Assembly: GCA_038199375.1 (NCBI GenBank)
Contig: JBBPZA010000079.1
Span: forward strand, 1 to 24,815
Length of the DNA stretch: 24,815 bases
Direction: 5' to 3'
Source of the DNA: JBBPZA01 sp038199375
GTDB taxonomy: Bacteria > Actinomycetota > Thermoleophilia > Solirubrobacterales > Solirubrobacteraceae
Shown here: positions 6,776 through 13,350 of the stretch, piece after piece
Position numbering within the stretch: position 1 is the stretch's first letter
How the letters are laid out: every line of letters starts with the position of its first letter
Program-made: the position numbers and the translations under genes
The notes under the pieces: model-generated
Database searches by the model: none
What the model was told of the DNA's origin: nothing
Seen by the model: only the letters and a program-made list of their open reading frames with translations

Positions 6776-7168
6776 ATGATCTCCATCACCTCCAAGTCGC
6801 CCTATGCGCTCCGCGCACTGACCGAGCTCGCCCGTACCGGCGCCGACAAGCCCGTCCCGATCGGCGAGCTCGCCCGCCGGCGAGACATCCCGGTCCAGTT
6901 CCTCGAGCAGCTCTTCGCGGTGCTGCGCCGCGCCGGGGTCCTGCGCTCCCAGCGCGGCGTCAAAGGCGGCTACTCCTTCGACCGCCCGCCGTCGGAGATC
7001 ACCGTCCTCGAGATCGTCGAGCTCCTCGACGGCCCCCTGGGCCGCGACTCGACCGGCATCTTCGCCGACGCGGCCGGCGCGGCCCGCGACATCCTCGCGG
7101 CCACCACGATCGCCGATGTCCAGGAGCGCGAGGCCCGCGACGCGGGCGCGGCTATGTATTACATCTGA
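6776..7168 (+). CDS. Rrf2 family transcriptional regulator, cysteine-free (CymR-like)
   Basis: 130 residues. The N-terminal winged HTH of the Rrf2 family is clear: SKSPYALRALTELA, VPIGELARRRDIPVQFLEQL, then the wing VLRSQRGVKGGYSF and ITVLEIVELLDGPLG. The protein has no cysteine, so it cannot hold the Fe-S cluster of IscR or NsrR. Cluster-free members include CymR, which controls cysteine metabolism together with CysK. cysK and cysE lie about 0.85 and 1.85 kb downstream, so a CymR-like role is a reasonable inference. ATG 6776 gives the standard N-terminus; the frame stays open upstream but that part overlaps the divergent VanZ gene. No clear Shine-Dalgarno precedes it. Confidence 0.9.
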   Translation: MISITSKSPYALRALTELARTGADKPVPIGELARRRDIPVQFLEQLFAVLRRAGVLRSQRGVKGGYSFDRPPSEITVLEIVELLDGPLGRDSTGIFADAAGAARDILAATTIADVQEREARDAGAAMYYI

Positions 7169-7169
7169 G

Positions 7170-7497
7170 AGCTGACGCGGGAGAGCCAGACGACTGCTCG
7201 TAGACCTCGGAGGGAAGAAGCGCCGAGGTGGCCACGAAGGCGACGTACTCGGCCCAGCGCTTCTGGAGCCAAGAGCCCGACAAACTCACCGATGAGCAGG
7301 CCGGCGTAGAGGACGAGGGCCAGGGCGACGAGCAGCAGCCTTCCCTTGTCGAGCGAGAAGCGCTCGTGGATCCAGTGCAGGATGCCAGTGTCGTAGTTCT
7401 CGAGCGGTGCCGCGCCGAGGTCGCCGAGCGCCGTGTAGACACGGTCGCGGAGGTCCTCGCGACGCGAGGAGAAGAGCAGCGCGGACGAAGGGGTTTA
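7170..7497 (-). pseudogene. Decayed DUF2127-type membrane protein gene (frameshifted, truncated at both ends)
   Basis: On the minus strand one frame (7494 down to about 7274) reads RREDLRDRVYTALGDLGAAP, then LHWIHERFSLDKGRLLLVAL and LYAGLLIGEFVGL. The family pattern then continues in another frame (about 7272 to 7190) as WLQKRWAEYVAFVATSALLP and SEVYE. Joined, the two pieces give the DUF2127 signature of E-GVGLW-x-x-RWAEY followed by A-T-x-x-LP-EVYE. One extra base near 7271-7274 (GGGCTC-T-TGG) explains the break. A TAA stop (7497-7495) precedes the first frame, there is no usable start codon, and the last helix is missing. The fragment sits between the lipoprotein and Rrf2 stops. A sequencing error could explain the frameshift but not the lost ends. 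Confidence 0.75.
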
Positions 7498-7542
7498 CGG
7501 GCAGCTGCGCGGCGACTCGGACGGCTCTAAGCCGCTACCGGA

Positions 7543-7932
7543 TCAGATCGAGGCGATCAGCCAATCTCCGTCGCGCTTCTGCAGCGTCGCGATGTTCTTT
7601 CCTGGTCCGGCGGGCTTGTCGTAGGCGGCGGTCGCTCTGTCACCGTCGATCCACGCCTCGAACTCGAGGCCCTTGGCCTTCTCGCGCTGCTCGTCGGTCA
7701 AGGTCTTGGAGATCTGCTCGATCCCCTTCTCGCAGCTGATCTTCGTCTGGGTGGTGAACGCGCGCTTGGACTCGGGTGTCACCTTCTTGCACGCCTCCTC
7801 GCCGTTGCCGTCGGCGGCGGCGGCGATGTAGTCGCCCATCACCTCCTTGACCTGATCCTCGTCGCTCTTCGATGCGCAGCCGGCAGCCAGGAGCGCCAAC
7901 GCAGTGGCCAGGGAAAGCGCCAAGGCTCGCAT
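7543..7932 (-). CDS. Small lipoprotein, NTF2/DUF4878-like
   Basis: 129 residues. MRALALSLATALALLAAGC is a lipoprotein signal peptide with the lipidated Cys at 19. The mature part begins ASKSDEDQVKEVMGDYIAAA and continues with GNGEEACKKVTPES, a pattern seen in small NTF2-like (DUF4878-type) extracytoplasmic proteins: a helix, a conserved Cys (C42), a second Cys in KISCEKGIEQI, and a C-terminal strand pair ending GDWLIASI. It would be anchored on the outer face of the membrane; function is unknown. ATG 7932 is chosen because the signal peptide starts there. A TATAAA -10 box lies 10 nt upstream. The frame is open further 5' but overlaps the cysK start region. It is divergent from cysK. Confidence 0.82.
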   Translation of the reverse strand: MRALALSLATALALLAAGCASKSDEDQVKEVMGDYIAAAADGNGEEACKKVTPESKRAFTTQTKISCEKGIEQISKTLTDEQREKAKGLEFEAWIDGDRATAAYDKPAGPGKNIATLQKRDGDWLIASI

Positions 7933-7942
7933 CGCGGCGGAC

Positions 7943-7948
7943 TTTATA
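7943..7948 (-). promoter_or_regulatory. -10 box of the lipoprotein gene
   Basis: TATAAA on the minus strand (7948-7943), 10 nt before ATG 7932, in an otherwise very GC-rich stretch. The leader would be only a few nucleotides. No convincing -35 box is seen. Confidence 0.5.
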
Positions 7949-8005
7949 CCTGCACCTCCCGGGCCGTGCGCGGTTCCCGCGGGCCGGCCGCCGACCGGGC
8001 GAGGG

Positions 8006-8011
8006 TAGGGT
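8006..8011 (+). promoter_or_regulatory. -10 box of cysK
   Basis: TAGGGT, 12 nt before ATG 8024, with no Shine-Dalgarno in the remaining gap. It fits the TANNNT pattern found at the same distance in front of several genes here. Confidence 0.45.
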
Positions 8012-8023
8012 TGCGGGCGGCCA

Positions 8024-8953
8024 ATGGGCGAAATCCCGATCAGCATCGCGCAGCTCGTCGGCGCCACGCCCATGGTCCGCCTCGCCGGCATGGAGCCCGA
8101 GGGCTCGGACGTCGAGCTCTACGGCAAGCTCGAGGCCGCCAACCCGGGCGGAAGCGTCAAGGATCGCATCGGCGTCGCCATGATCGAGGCGGCCGAGCGT
8201 GAGGGGCGGATCGAGCCCGGGCGCACGACGATCGTCGAGGCGACCTCGGGAAACACCGGCATCGCGCTGGCCTTCGTGTGCGCGGCCAAGCGCTATGACC
8301 TCGTCCTGACCCTTCCTCAAGGCATGAGCCGCGAGCGCGCCGCCCTGCTGCGCATGTACGGCGCACGTGTGGAGGAGATCGAGTCGCTGGGCGGCATGGA
8401 CGAGGCGGTCGAGGCGGCCCGCCGGCTGGGCACCGGCGACGACGTCTTCATCCCCGACCAGTTCTCCAACCCCGCCAACCCCGAGGTTCACCGCCGGACG
8501 ACCGCCCCCGAGATCCTCGACGCGCTCGACGGCCGCGTCGACGTCCTCGTCGCGGGCGTCGGGACCGGGGGCACCATCACCGGGGTGGGGGAGGTCCTCA
8601 AGAGCCGCAATCCTTCGGCGCGCGTGGTCGCCGTCGAGCCGCGTTCATCGGCCGTCCTCTCGGGTCGCGCGCCCGGGCCCCACAGGATCCAGGGCATCGG
8701 CGCCGGGTTCGTCCCTACGGTCCTCAACCGCGAGGTGCTCGACGAGGTGGTCGCCGTGGATGACGAGGACGCGATCGAGACCGCCCGCCTCGCCGCCCGG
8801 CGCGAGGGCCTCCTGGCCGGTATCTCCGGCGGCGCCGCGCTGTGGGCCGCGCTCGAGGTCGCGCGGCGTCCAGAAGCACGCGGCCGGCGGATCGTCGTGG
8901 TGATCCCCGACTCGGGTGAGCGCTACGTCTCGACGCCGTTCTTCGCGCCGTAG
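8024..8953 (+). CDS. cysK: Cysteine synthase (O-acetylserine sulfhydrylase)
   Basis: 309 residues of the PLP fold-type II family. The PLP lysine is K46 in NPGGSVKDR. The substrate loop is TSGNTG, and the phosphate-binding loop is GVGTGGTITG. The C-terminus has GLLAGISGGAALWAA and VVIPDSGERYVSTPFF. It converts O-acetyl-L-serine and sulfide to L-cysteine, using the product of the next gene, cysE. Length is typical (about 310). ATG 8024 gives the family N-terminus (ISIAQLVGATPMVRL). The gene is 62 bp upstream of cysE on the same strand. CysK versus the related CysM cannot be settled by eye, but the pairing with cysE favours CysK. The Rrf2 gene upstream is a candidate regulator. Confidence 0.95.
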   Translation: MGEIPISIAQLVGATPMVRLAGMEPEGSDVELYGKLEAANPGGSVKDRIGVAMIEAAEREGRIEPGRTTIVEATSGNTGIALAFVCAAKRYDLVLTLPQGMSRERAALLRMYGARVEEIESLGGMDEAVEAARRLGTGDDVFIPDQFSNPANPEVHRRTTAPEILDALDGRVDVLVAGVGTGGTITGVGEVLKSRNPSARVVAVEPRSSAVLSGRAPGPHRIQGIGAGFVPTVLNREVLDEVVAVDDEDAIETARLAARREGLLAGISGGAALWAALEVARRPEARGRRIVVVIPDSGERYVSTPFFAP

Positions 8954-9002
8954 GCCGCGGGTCCTCGATCCGCCGGCCGCTCGCAGAGGTGGGAGGGAGT
9001 AC

Positions 9003-9008
9003 TAGGCT
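9003..9008 (+). promoter_or_regulatory. -10 box of cysE, leaderless spacing
   Basis: TAGGCT ends 7 nt before the cysE ATG at 9016, the distance expected if transcription starts on the start codon. This gives cysE its own promoter inside the 62-bp gap after cysK and supports 9016 over the upstream in-frame start at 8989. Confidence 0.5.
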
Positions 9009-9015
9009 TCCGAGC

Positions 9016-9762
9016 ATGTTCGGGCTGGGGACGCTCGCGCGGGTCGCCGTCGAGATAAAGCGCGACGTCGACGCGGCCCGCGAGCGCGATCCCGCCACCC
9101 GCGGGGTCGGCGCCACCGAGATCCTGGCCACCTGGCCCGGCGTTCACGCCCTGCTCTCTCACCGGATCGCCCACGGGCTCGACGAGCTGGGTGTCCCGGG
9201 GGTGCCGCGCGTGATCGCCTACGCCTCGCGAACGCTCACGGGGATCGAGATCCACCCCGCCGCGTGCATAGGCGACGGCTTCTTCATCGACCACGGAATG
9301 GGCGTCGTCGTGGGGGAGACCGCCGACATCGGCGACAACGTGACCCTCTATCAGGGGGTGACCCTCGGCGGGACGGGATTTGCCACCGGCAAGCGCCACC
9401 CGACGATCGAGGACAACGTCACGATCGGCTCGGGGGCAAAGCTGCTCGGGCCGATCCGCATCGGCCACGGCGCGAAGGTCGGGGCGAACTCCGTCGTCAT
9501 CCACGACGTCCCGGCCAACTCGACCGTGGTGGGCAACCCCGGCCATCCCGTGCGCGTCGAGGGCCGTCGCCCCGAGGGGCCCGACGCCGACTGGGTCCAT
9601 CTCCCCGACCCGGTCGCCGACGCCATCAAGGGCCTGGCCGGCCGTATCGGCGCGCTCGAGAAGGCGGTCACCAGCCTCGCCGGCGAGGACGCCGAGCCTC
9701 CCCCCGCCGACGTCCGCCCCCTGCGGCCGTCCGCGCGTGGGCCCAACCCCGCGGGCGGATAG
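9016..9762 (+). CDS. cysE: Serine O-acetyltransferase
   Basis: 248 residues. The N-terminal helical part is MFGLGTLARVAVEIKRDVDA followed by ATWPGVHALLSHRIAHGL. A left-handed beta-helix of hexapeptide repeats runs from about 77 to 180 (GIEIHPAACIGDGFFIDHGM, then VVVGETADIG, YQGVTLGGTG and KLLGPIRIGHGAKVGANSVV). H93 in IDHGMGVVVGE corresponds to the catalytic His158 of E. coli CysE. It makes O-acetylserine from serine and acetyl-CoA for CysK. ATG 9016 is preferred to 8989 because the -10 box TAGGCT at 9003-9008 lies between the two. The tail after about residue 205 is divergent and ends PNPAGG, without the terminal Ile that lets E. coli CysE dock into CysK. Confidence 0.95.
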   Translation: MFGLGTLARVAVEIKRDVDAARERDPATRGVGATEILATWPGVHALLSHRIAHGLDELGVPGVPRVIAYASRTLTGIEIHPAACIGDGFFIDHGMGVVVGETADIGDNVTLYQGVTLGGTGFATGKRHPTIEDNVTIGSGAKLLGPIRIGHGAKVGANSVVIHDVPANSTVVGNPGHPVRVEGRRPEGPDADWVHLPDPVADAIKGLAGRIGALEKAVTSLAGEDAEPPPADVRPLRPSARGPNPAGG

Positions 9763-10044
9763 CGCTAGCGCTCAGCGCAGCGTCGCGGAGCTGCGTACGC
9801 CGGCCTTGGTCCAGCTGACCGATCGGCGGGGCAGCCTGAGGCATTCGCAAATTCTCGGGGAGTGCCTGGGGTCACCCCGACGCGCGAGCGGGTATGCGAA
9901 CGGAGACCATCGTCCTCCTCATCCCGAAGGGAGCCATAGGAGCACGCCAGTTCGCCTCCGGTTCGCGCGCGCCTACCGCCGCAGCTGACCGGATGGGGAG
10001 TGGACGCCGGCGCCGGCCGACGCCGGCGCTAGCGTTCAGCGTCC
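9763..10044. other. Intergenic region between cysE and pcrA (282 bp)
   Basis: No convincing gene. It holds a perfect 12-bp palindrome AGCGCTAGCGCT (9771-9782) just after the cysE stop. A small hairpin follows (CGCAGC 9786-9791, GCTGCG 9800-9805, 8-nt loop) that could end transcription, although no T-run follows. Near the pcrA start there is a direct repeat GACGCCGGCG (10003-10012 and 10019-10028) and the palindrome GCCGGCGCCGGC (10006-10017). An ATG-started frame at 9894 runs into pcrA in another frame and looks like chance. Confidence 0.5.
10030..10035 (+). promoter_or_regulatory. -10 box of pcrA
   Basis: TAGCGT, 9 nt before ATG 10045. No Shine-Dalgarno fits in the gap, so a leaderless or nearly leaderless mRNA is likely. 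Confidence 0.42.
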
Positions 10045-12261
10045 ATGTCGGACGAGGCTCCCTACCCCGACGATCTCCTCGACCACCTCAACCCCGAGCA
10101 GCGGGAGGCGGTCGTCCATCCCGCAGGGCCGCTGCTCATCCTTGCTGGTGCCGGCTCGGGCAAGACGCGCGTCCTGACCCACCGGATCGCCTGGCTCGTC
10201 CACACGCGCCGGGCGCACCCCGGCGAGATCCTCGCGATCACGTTCACCAACAAGGCGGCGCAGGAGATGCGCGAGCGCGTAGAACTGCTCGTGGGCCGGC
10301 GCACGCGCGCCATGTGGGTCATGACCTTCCACTCCGCCTGCGCCCGGATGCTGCGCGCCGAGGCCCCCCGGCTCGGGTACACCAAGCAGTTCACGATCTA
10401 CGACCAGGCCGACGCCCGCCGCCTGGTCAAGCGCTCGATCGACGAGCTGGGCCTCGATCCCAAGCGGTTCACGCCCGCAGCGATCCACGGCCAGATCTCC
10501 GACGCCAAGAACAAGCTGCGCTCGGCCGAGGACTACCGCCAGATCGTCGGCTCATTCTTCGAGCAGACCGCCGCCGACGTCTACGAGGTCTACGAGCGCG
10601 AGATCCACCGGATGAACGCGATGGACTTCGACGACCTCCTCGTCCGCGCGGTCAACGTCCTCGAGCTCTTCCCCGAGGTCCGCGACCGCTACTCCACGGT
10701 GTTCCGCCATGTCCTCGTCGACGAGTACCAGGACACCAACCACGCCCAGTACCGTTGGCTCCAGCTCCTCGCCGGAGAGCACCGCAACCTCGCGGTTGTA
10801 GGCGATGATGACCAGGCAGTTTTCGGCTTCCGCGGAGCGGACATCGCGAACATACTCAACTTCCAGGACGACTTTCCCCAGGCCAATGTCGTCAAGCTCG
10901 AGCAGAACTACCGCTCGACGCAGACGATCCTCGACGCGGCCAACGCGGTGATCGCCAACAACCGGGGGCGCAAGAGCAAGCGCCTGTGGACCGAGCTGGG
11001 GAAGGGCGATCCGATCGTGGTGCGCGAGCTCGACGACGAGCACTCCGAGGCGCGCTACGTCGCCGGGGAGATCGACAGGCTCGTCGACGAGGGGGTCAGC
11101 CGAGAGGAGATGGCCGTCTTCTACCGGACCAACGCGCAGTCGCGCGTGCTCGAGGACACGCTGGTCCGTGCGCAGATCGGCTACCAGGTCATCGGCGGCA
11201 CGAAGTTCTACGAGCGGGCGGAGGTCAAGGACGCGATCTCCTATCTCATCCTGCTGTCAAACCCGCAGGACGCCGGCGCCTTCGCGCGCGTCGCCAACTC
11301 GCCCAAGCGCGGGATCGGCCAGACCTCGCTCTCCCGGGTGCTGGCGCACTCGAACACCATGGACGAGCCGGTCTGGGACGCGGCCGTCGACCCCGAGGCC
11401 GTGCCGCGCCTGGGCACGGCGGCGATCAAGGCGATCGGGCGCTTCATGGCGACCATGACCGTTCTGCGCGAGCGGGCGGAGGGCGGGGTCGCGATAGGGG
11501 CGCTGCTCGAGGAGGTCCTGCGCGAGACGGGCTACTTCGACGCCTTGGAGGCTGAGCGGACCATCGAGGCCCAGGGTCGGATCGAGAACCTCCAGGAGCT
11601 GGTCAACGTCGGGCGCGAGTACGACCGCACCGCCGAGGAACCGAGCCTCGACGGCTTCCTCCAGCAGATCGCGCTGCTCTCCGACACCGACAACCTGCGC
11701 GGCGACGAGGGGTTGGTCACCTTGATGACCCTCCACAACGCCAAGGGCCTCGAGTTTCCGGTGGTCTTCATGCTCGGCTGCGAGGAGGGCGTCTTCCCGC
11801 ACTCCCGGGCTCTGGACGAAGGCGGCCTCGAGGAGGAGCGGCGGCTCTGCTACGTGGGGATCACCCGCGCCCAGCGGGCCCTCTATGTCACCTGGGCCCG
11901 CTCGCGCACCCTTTTCGGTGCGCGCACCTACGGTGTTCGCAGCCGGTTCGTCGACGAGCTTCCGGCCCGCCTCACCGACCGTGAGGAGCCCCGCGCCGCA
12001 GTAGGCGCGGGCTGGCGGGCGGCCAGCGGCGCGCGCAACGGCGCCGGGGCCAGCGGCGCGCGCGGCCGGGCCACCTCGTGGGGCGATGCGGCGCCCGAGT
12101 CGGGCCCGTCGCTCGCGCTGGGAGACGACGTTGTCCACGCCGCCTTCGGCGAGGGGGTCGTCACCGGCGTCGAGCCGGGCGGCATCGTCGTGGTGCGCTT
12201 CGCGGCTGACCGGTCCGAACGAAAGCTCGTCGCCGCCTACGCCCCGCTCGAGAGGCGGTAG
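10045..12261 (+). CDS. pcrA: ATP-dependent DNA helicase PcrA/UvrD
   Basis: 738 residues, superfamily 1A 3'-5' helicase for nucleotide-excision repair, rolling-circle replication and clearing of protein blocks. Visible motifs: Q-motif LNPEQREAV (15-23), Walker A AGAGSGKT (K40), Ia FTNKAAQEM, Walker B VDEYQDTN, III VGDDDQAVFGFRGA, IV KLEQNYRST, V LMTLHNAKGLEFPVVF and VI EERRLCYVGITRAQ. A Gly/Ala-rich linker (GASGARG repeats, about 650-680) leads to the C-terminal Tudor-like module (LGDDVVHAAFGEGVVTGVEP) that contacts RNA polymerase in UvrD/PcrA. Motif III reads QAVFGF, where most relatives have QSIYGW or QSIYRF. ATG 10045 is preceded by TAGCGT. The MntA-HepT pair follows after 39 bp on the same strand. 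Confidence 0.96.
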   Translation: MSDEAPYPDDLLDHLNPEQREAVVHPAGPLLILAGAGSGKTRVLTHRIAWLVHTRRAHPGEILAITFTNKAAQEMRERVELLVGRRTRAMWVMTFHSACARMLRAEAPRLGYTKQFTIYDQADARRLVKRSIDELGLDPKRFTPAAIHGQISDAKNKLRSAEDYRQIVGSFFEQTAADVYEVYEREIHRMNAMDFDDLLVRAVNVLELFPEVRDRYSTVFRHVLVDEYQDTNHAQYRWLQLLAGEHRNLAVVGDDDQAVFGFRGADIANILNFQDDFPQANVVKLEQNYRSTQTILDAANAVIANNRGRKSKRLWTELGKGDPIVVRELDDEHSEARYVAGEIDRLVDEGVSREEMAVFYRTNAQSRVLEDTLVRAQIGYQVIGGTKFYERAEVKDAISYLILLSNPQDAGAFARVANSPKRGIGQTSLSRVLAHSNTMDEPVWDAAVDPEAVPRLGTAAIKAIGRFMATMTVLRERAEGGVAIGALLEEVLRETGYFDALEAERTIEAQGRIENLQELVNVGREYDRTAEEPSLDGFLQQIALLSDTDNLRGDEGLVTLMTLHNAKGLEFPVVFMLGCEEGVFPHSRALDEGGLEEERRLCYVGITRAQRALYVTWARSRTLFGARTYGVRSRFVDELPARLTDREEPRAAVGAGWRAASGARNGAGASGARGRATSWGDAAPESGPSLALGDDVVHAAFGEGVVTGVEPGGIVVVRFAADRSERKLVAAYAPLERR

Positions 12262-12300
12262 GGCGCCGCTCCGTCGCGCCAATGCGCGACCATTGCCACG

Positions 12301-12762
12301 ATGACGAAGATCGACGAAGGAGCCGTGGTGCCGCGCGTCGACGCGGCGGCGCGCGAGCGCTTGGCCGGCGCGCTCGATGTGGACGGCGTGGTCGCCGCGC
12401 TGCTCATCGGATCGCAGGCGCGCGGCGACGCCGGCCCGCTGTCCGACGTGGACGTCGGCGTGTGGGTCGAGGACCGTCTGTCGGGCCGCGAGCGATGGAA
12501 CCTGCGGCTCGACCTGATCGGGCGGGCGGCACGGGCCCTGGGGACCGACGAGGTCCAGGTCGTCATGCTCGATGCCGCGCCGCCGCTGCTGCGCCACCGC
12601 GCGATCCGCGACGGAGTACGCCTGGTGGACCGCGACGCGCGGACGCGGGTACGCAAGGAGGTCGCCGCCGTATTGGAGTACCTCGACACCGCGCCGCTGC
12701 GCTTCGCGCAGAACCAAGCCCGGCGCCGGCGGATTGCGGAGGATCGCTTTGGTCGACGCTGA
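12301..12762 (+). CDS. MNT-type nucleotidyltransferase, antitoxin of an MntA-HepT pair
   Basis: 153 residues. The minimal nucleotidyltransferase motif is clear: IG37-S38 then D49-V-D51 (GSQARGDAGPLSDVDVGVWV). In this family the protein neutralises the HEPN toxin by adding AMP to a tyrosine in its active site. The third acidic residue normally seen in a vDvv strand appears to be Gln here (EVQVVMLDAAPP, Q86), though D83, E84 or D91 are close by; this may affect activity. ATG 12301 is 39 bp after the pcrA stop, with no clear Shine-Dalgarno; an alternative in-frame start further upstream was not seen. The 3' end overlaps the HEPN gene by 14 nt. Confidence 0.86.
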   Translation: MTKIDEGAVVPRVDAAARERLAGALDVDGVVAALLIGSQARGDAGPLSDVDVGVWVEDRLSGRERWNLRLDLIGRAARALGTDEVQVVMLDAAPPLLRHRAIRDGVRLVDRDARTRVRKEVAAVLEYLDTAPLRFAQNQARRRRIAEDRFGRR

Positions 12763-13168
12763 ACGGATCGGCGAGCGGCTCGATCGACTATACGGTCTCC
12801 TCCGACGCCTCGATGAGGTCCGGGCCGGCGGCGAGGCCGTGTACCTGGCCGACGACACGCTGCGAGCGGCGACCGAGCGCCGGCTTCAGCTGGCGATCCA
12901 GATCTCCATCGACATAGGAGCGCAGCTGGGCAACGAGCTCGCGGTGCCGACCGCCCATGACTACGCCGGTGTGTTCGTGGTGCTCGCGAGCGCCGGGCAC
13001 CTCCCGGCCGAGCTGGCGGGCCGCCTGGCCGAGGCAGCGAAGCAGCGCAACCTGCTCGTCCACGCGTACCTCGACATCGATGATCATCAGGTTTTCGCGG
13101 CTCTCGATCACCTCGAGGACCTGCGCGAGCTTGCCCGCATCGCCCAGCGGCTCGCCGACCAGACATAG
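12749..13168 (+). CDS. HEPN-domain ribonuclease toxin (HepT-like)
   Basis: 139 residues, all-helical HEPN/DUF86 protein. The catalytic motif R-x4-H-x-Y is present at R100, H105 and Y107 (RNLLVHAYLD). HepT proteins are RNases, with some shown to cleave tRNA, held inactive when the MNT partner modifies the tyrosine. The start is TTG at 12749: it gives MVDAERIGERLDRL, and an ideal Shine-Dalgarno GGAGG (12738-12742) sits 6 nt upstream, inside the antitoxin gene. The 14-nt overlap implies translational coupling. The earlier in-frame ATG (12572) lies deep inside the antitoxin gene and gives a non-HEPN N-terminus. Family assignment is strong; toxicity is inferred. Confidence 0.87.
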   Translation: MVDAERIGERLDRLYGLLRRLDEVRAGGEAVYLADDTLRAATERRLQLAIQISIDIGAQLGNELAVPTAHDYAGVFVVLASAGHLPAELAGRLAEAAKQRNLLVHAYLDIDDHQVFAALDHLEDLRELARIAQRLADQT

Positions 13169-13350
13169 ATAGATCACCTGCCTGCGACCCTGAAATCGCT
13201 TAAGCTCCCTACGTACGCGCGCCCTCTTCACCTGCTGCGCGAGCATTCGGAGCAGTTAGGGTTCATGGGCCCTTGATCACGGATGACAAGTCCTCCCGAG
13301 CCGGACCGGGCCCTCGATACGAGGCGTCACACTATGGGAACAGAGCTGAG
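13169..13350. other. Intergenic region between hepT-like gene and secreted-protein gene
   Basis: 182 bp where two convergent genes end. It has the small palindrome GCTTAAGC (13198-13205) and a weak CTGCT/AGCAG hairpin (13232-13255). TAGGGT (13257-13262) is followed at once by an ATG (13265) that opens only a three-codon frame. Short frames starting at 13273 and 13283 run antisense into the secreted-protein gene and look accidental. Confidence 0.4.

Noticed and set aside
7228..7530. Plus-strand 100-residue frame after the Rrf2 gene
   Set aside because: It lies opposite the decayed DUF2127 gene, and the minus-strand pieces match a known family while this one does not.
7933..8091. Earlier start for the lipoprotein gene
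   Set aside because: It would bury the signal peptide and overlap the cysK start; the lipoprotein signal begins at ATG 7932.
8989..9015. Earlier in-frame ATG for cysE
   Set aside because: The likely -10 box TAGGCT lies between this ATG and 9016, and the extra nine residues are not family-like.
9894..10808. Plus-strand frame starting between cysE and pcrA
   Set aside because: Most of it is a frame-shifted shadow of pcrA with low-complexity Arg/Pro/Ala sequence.
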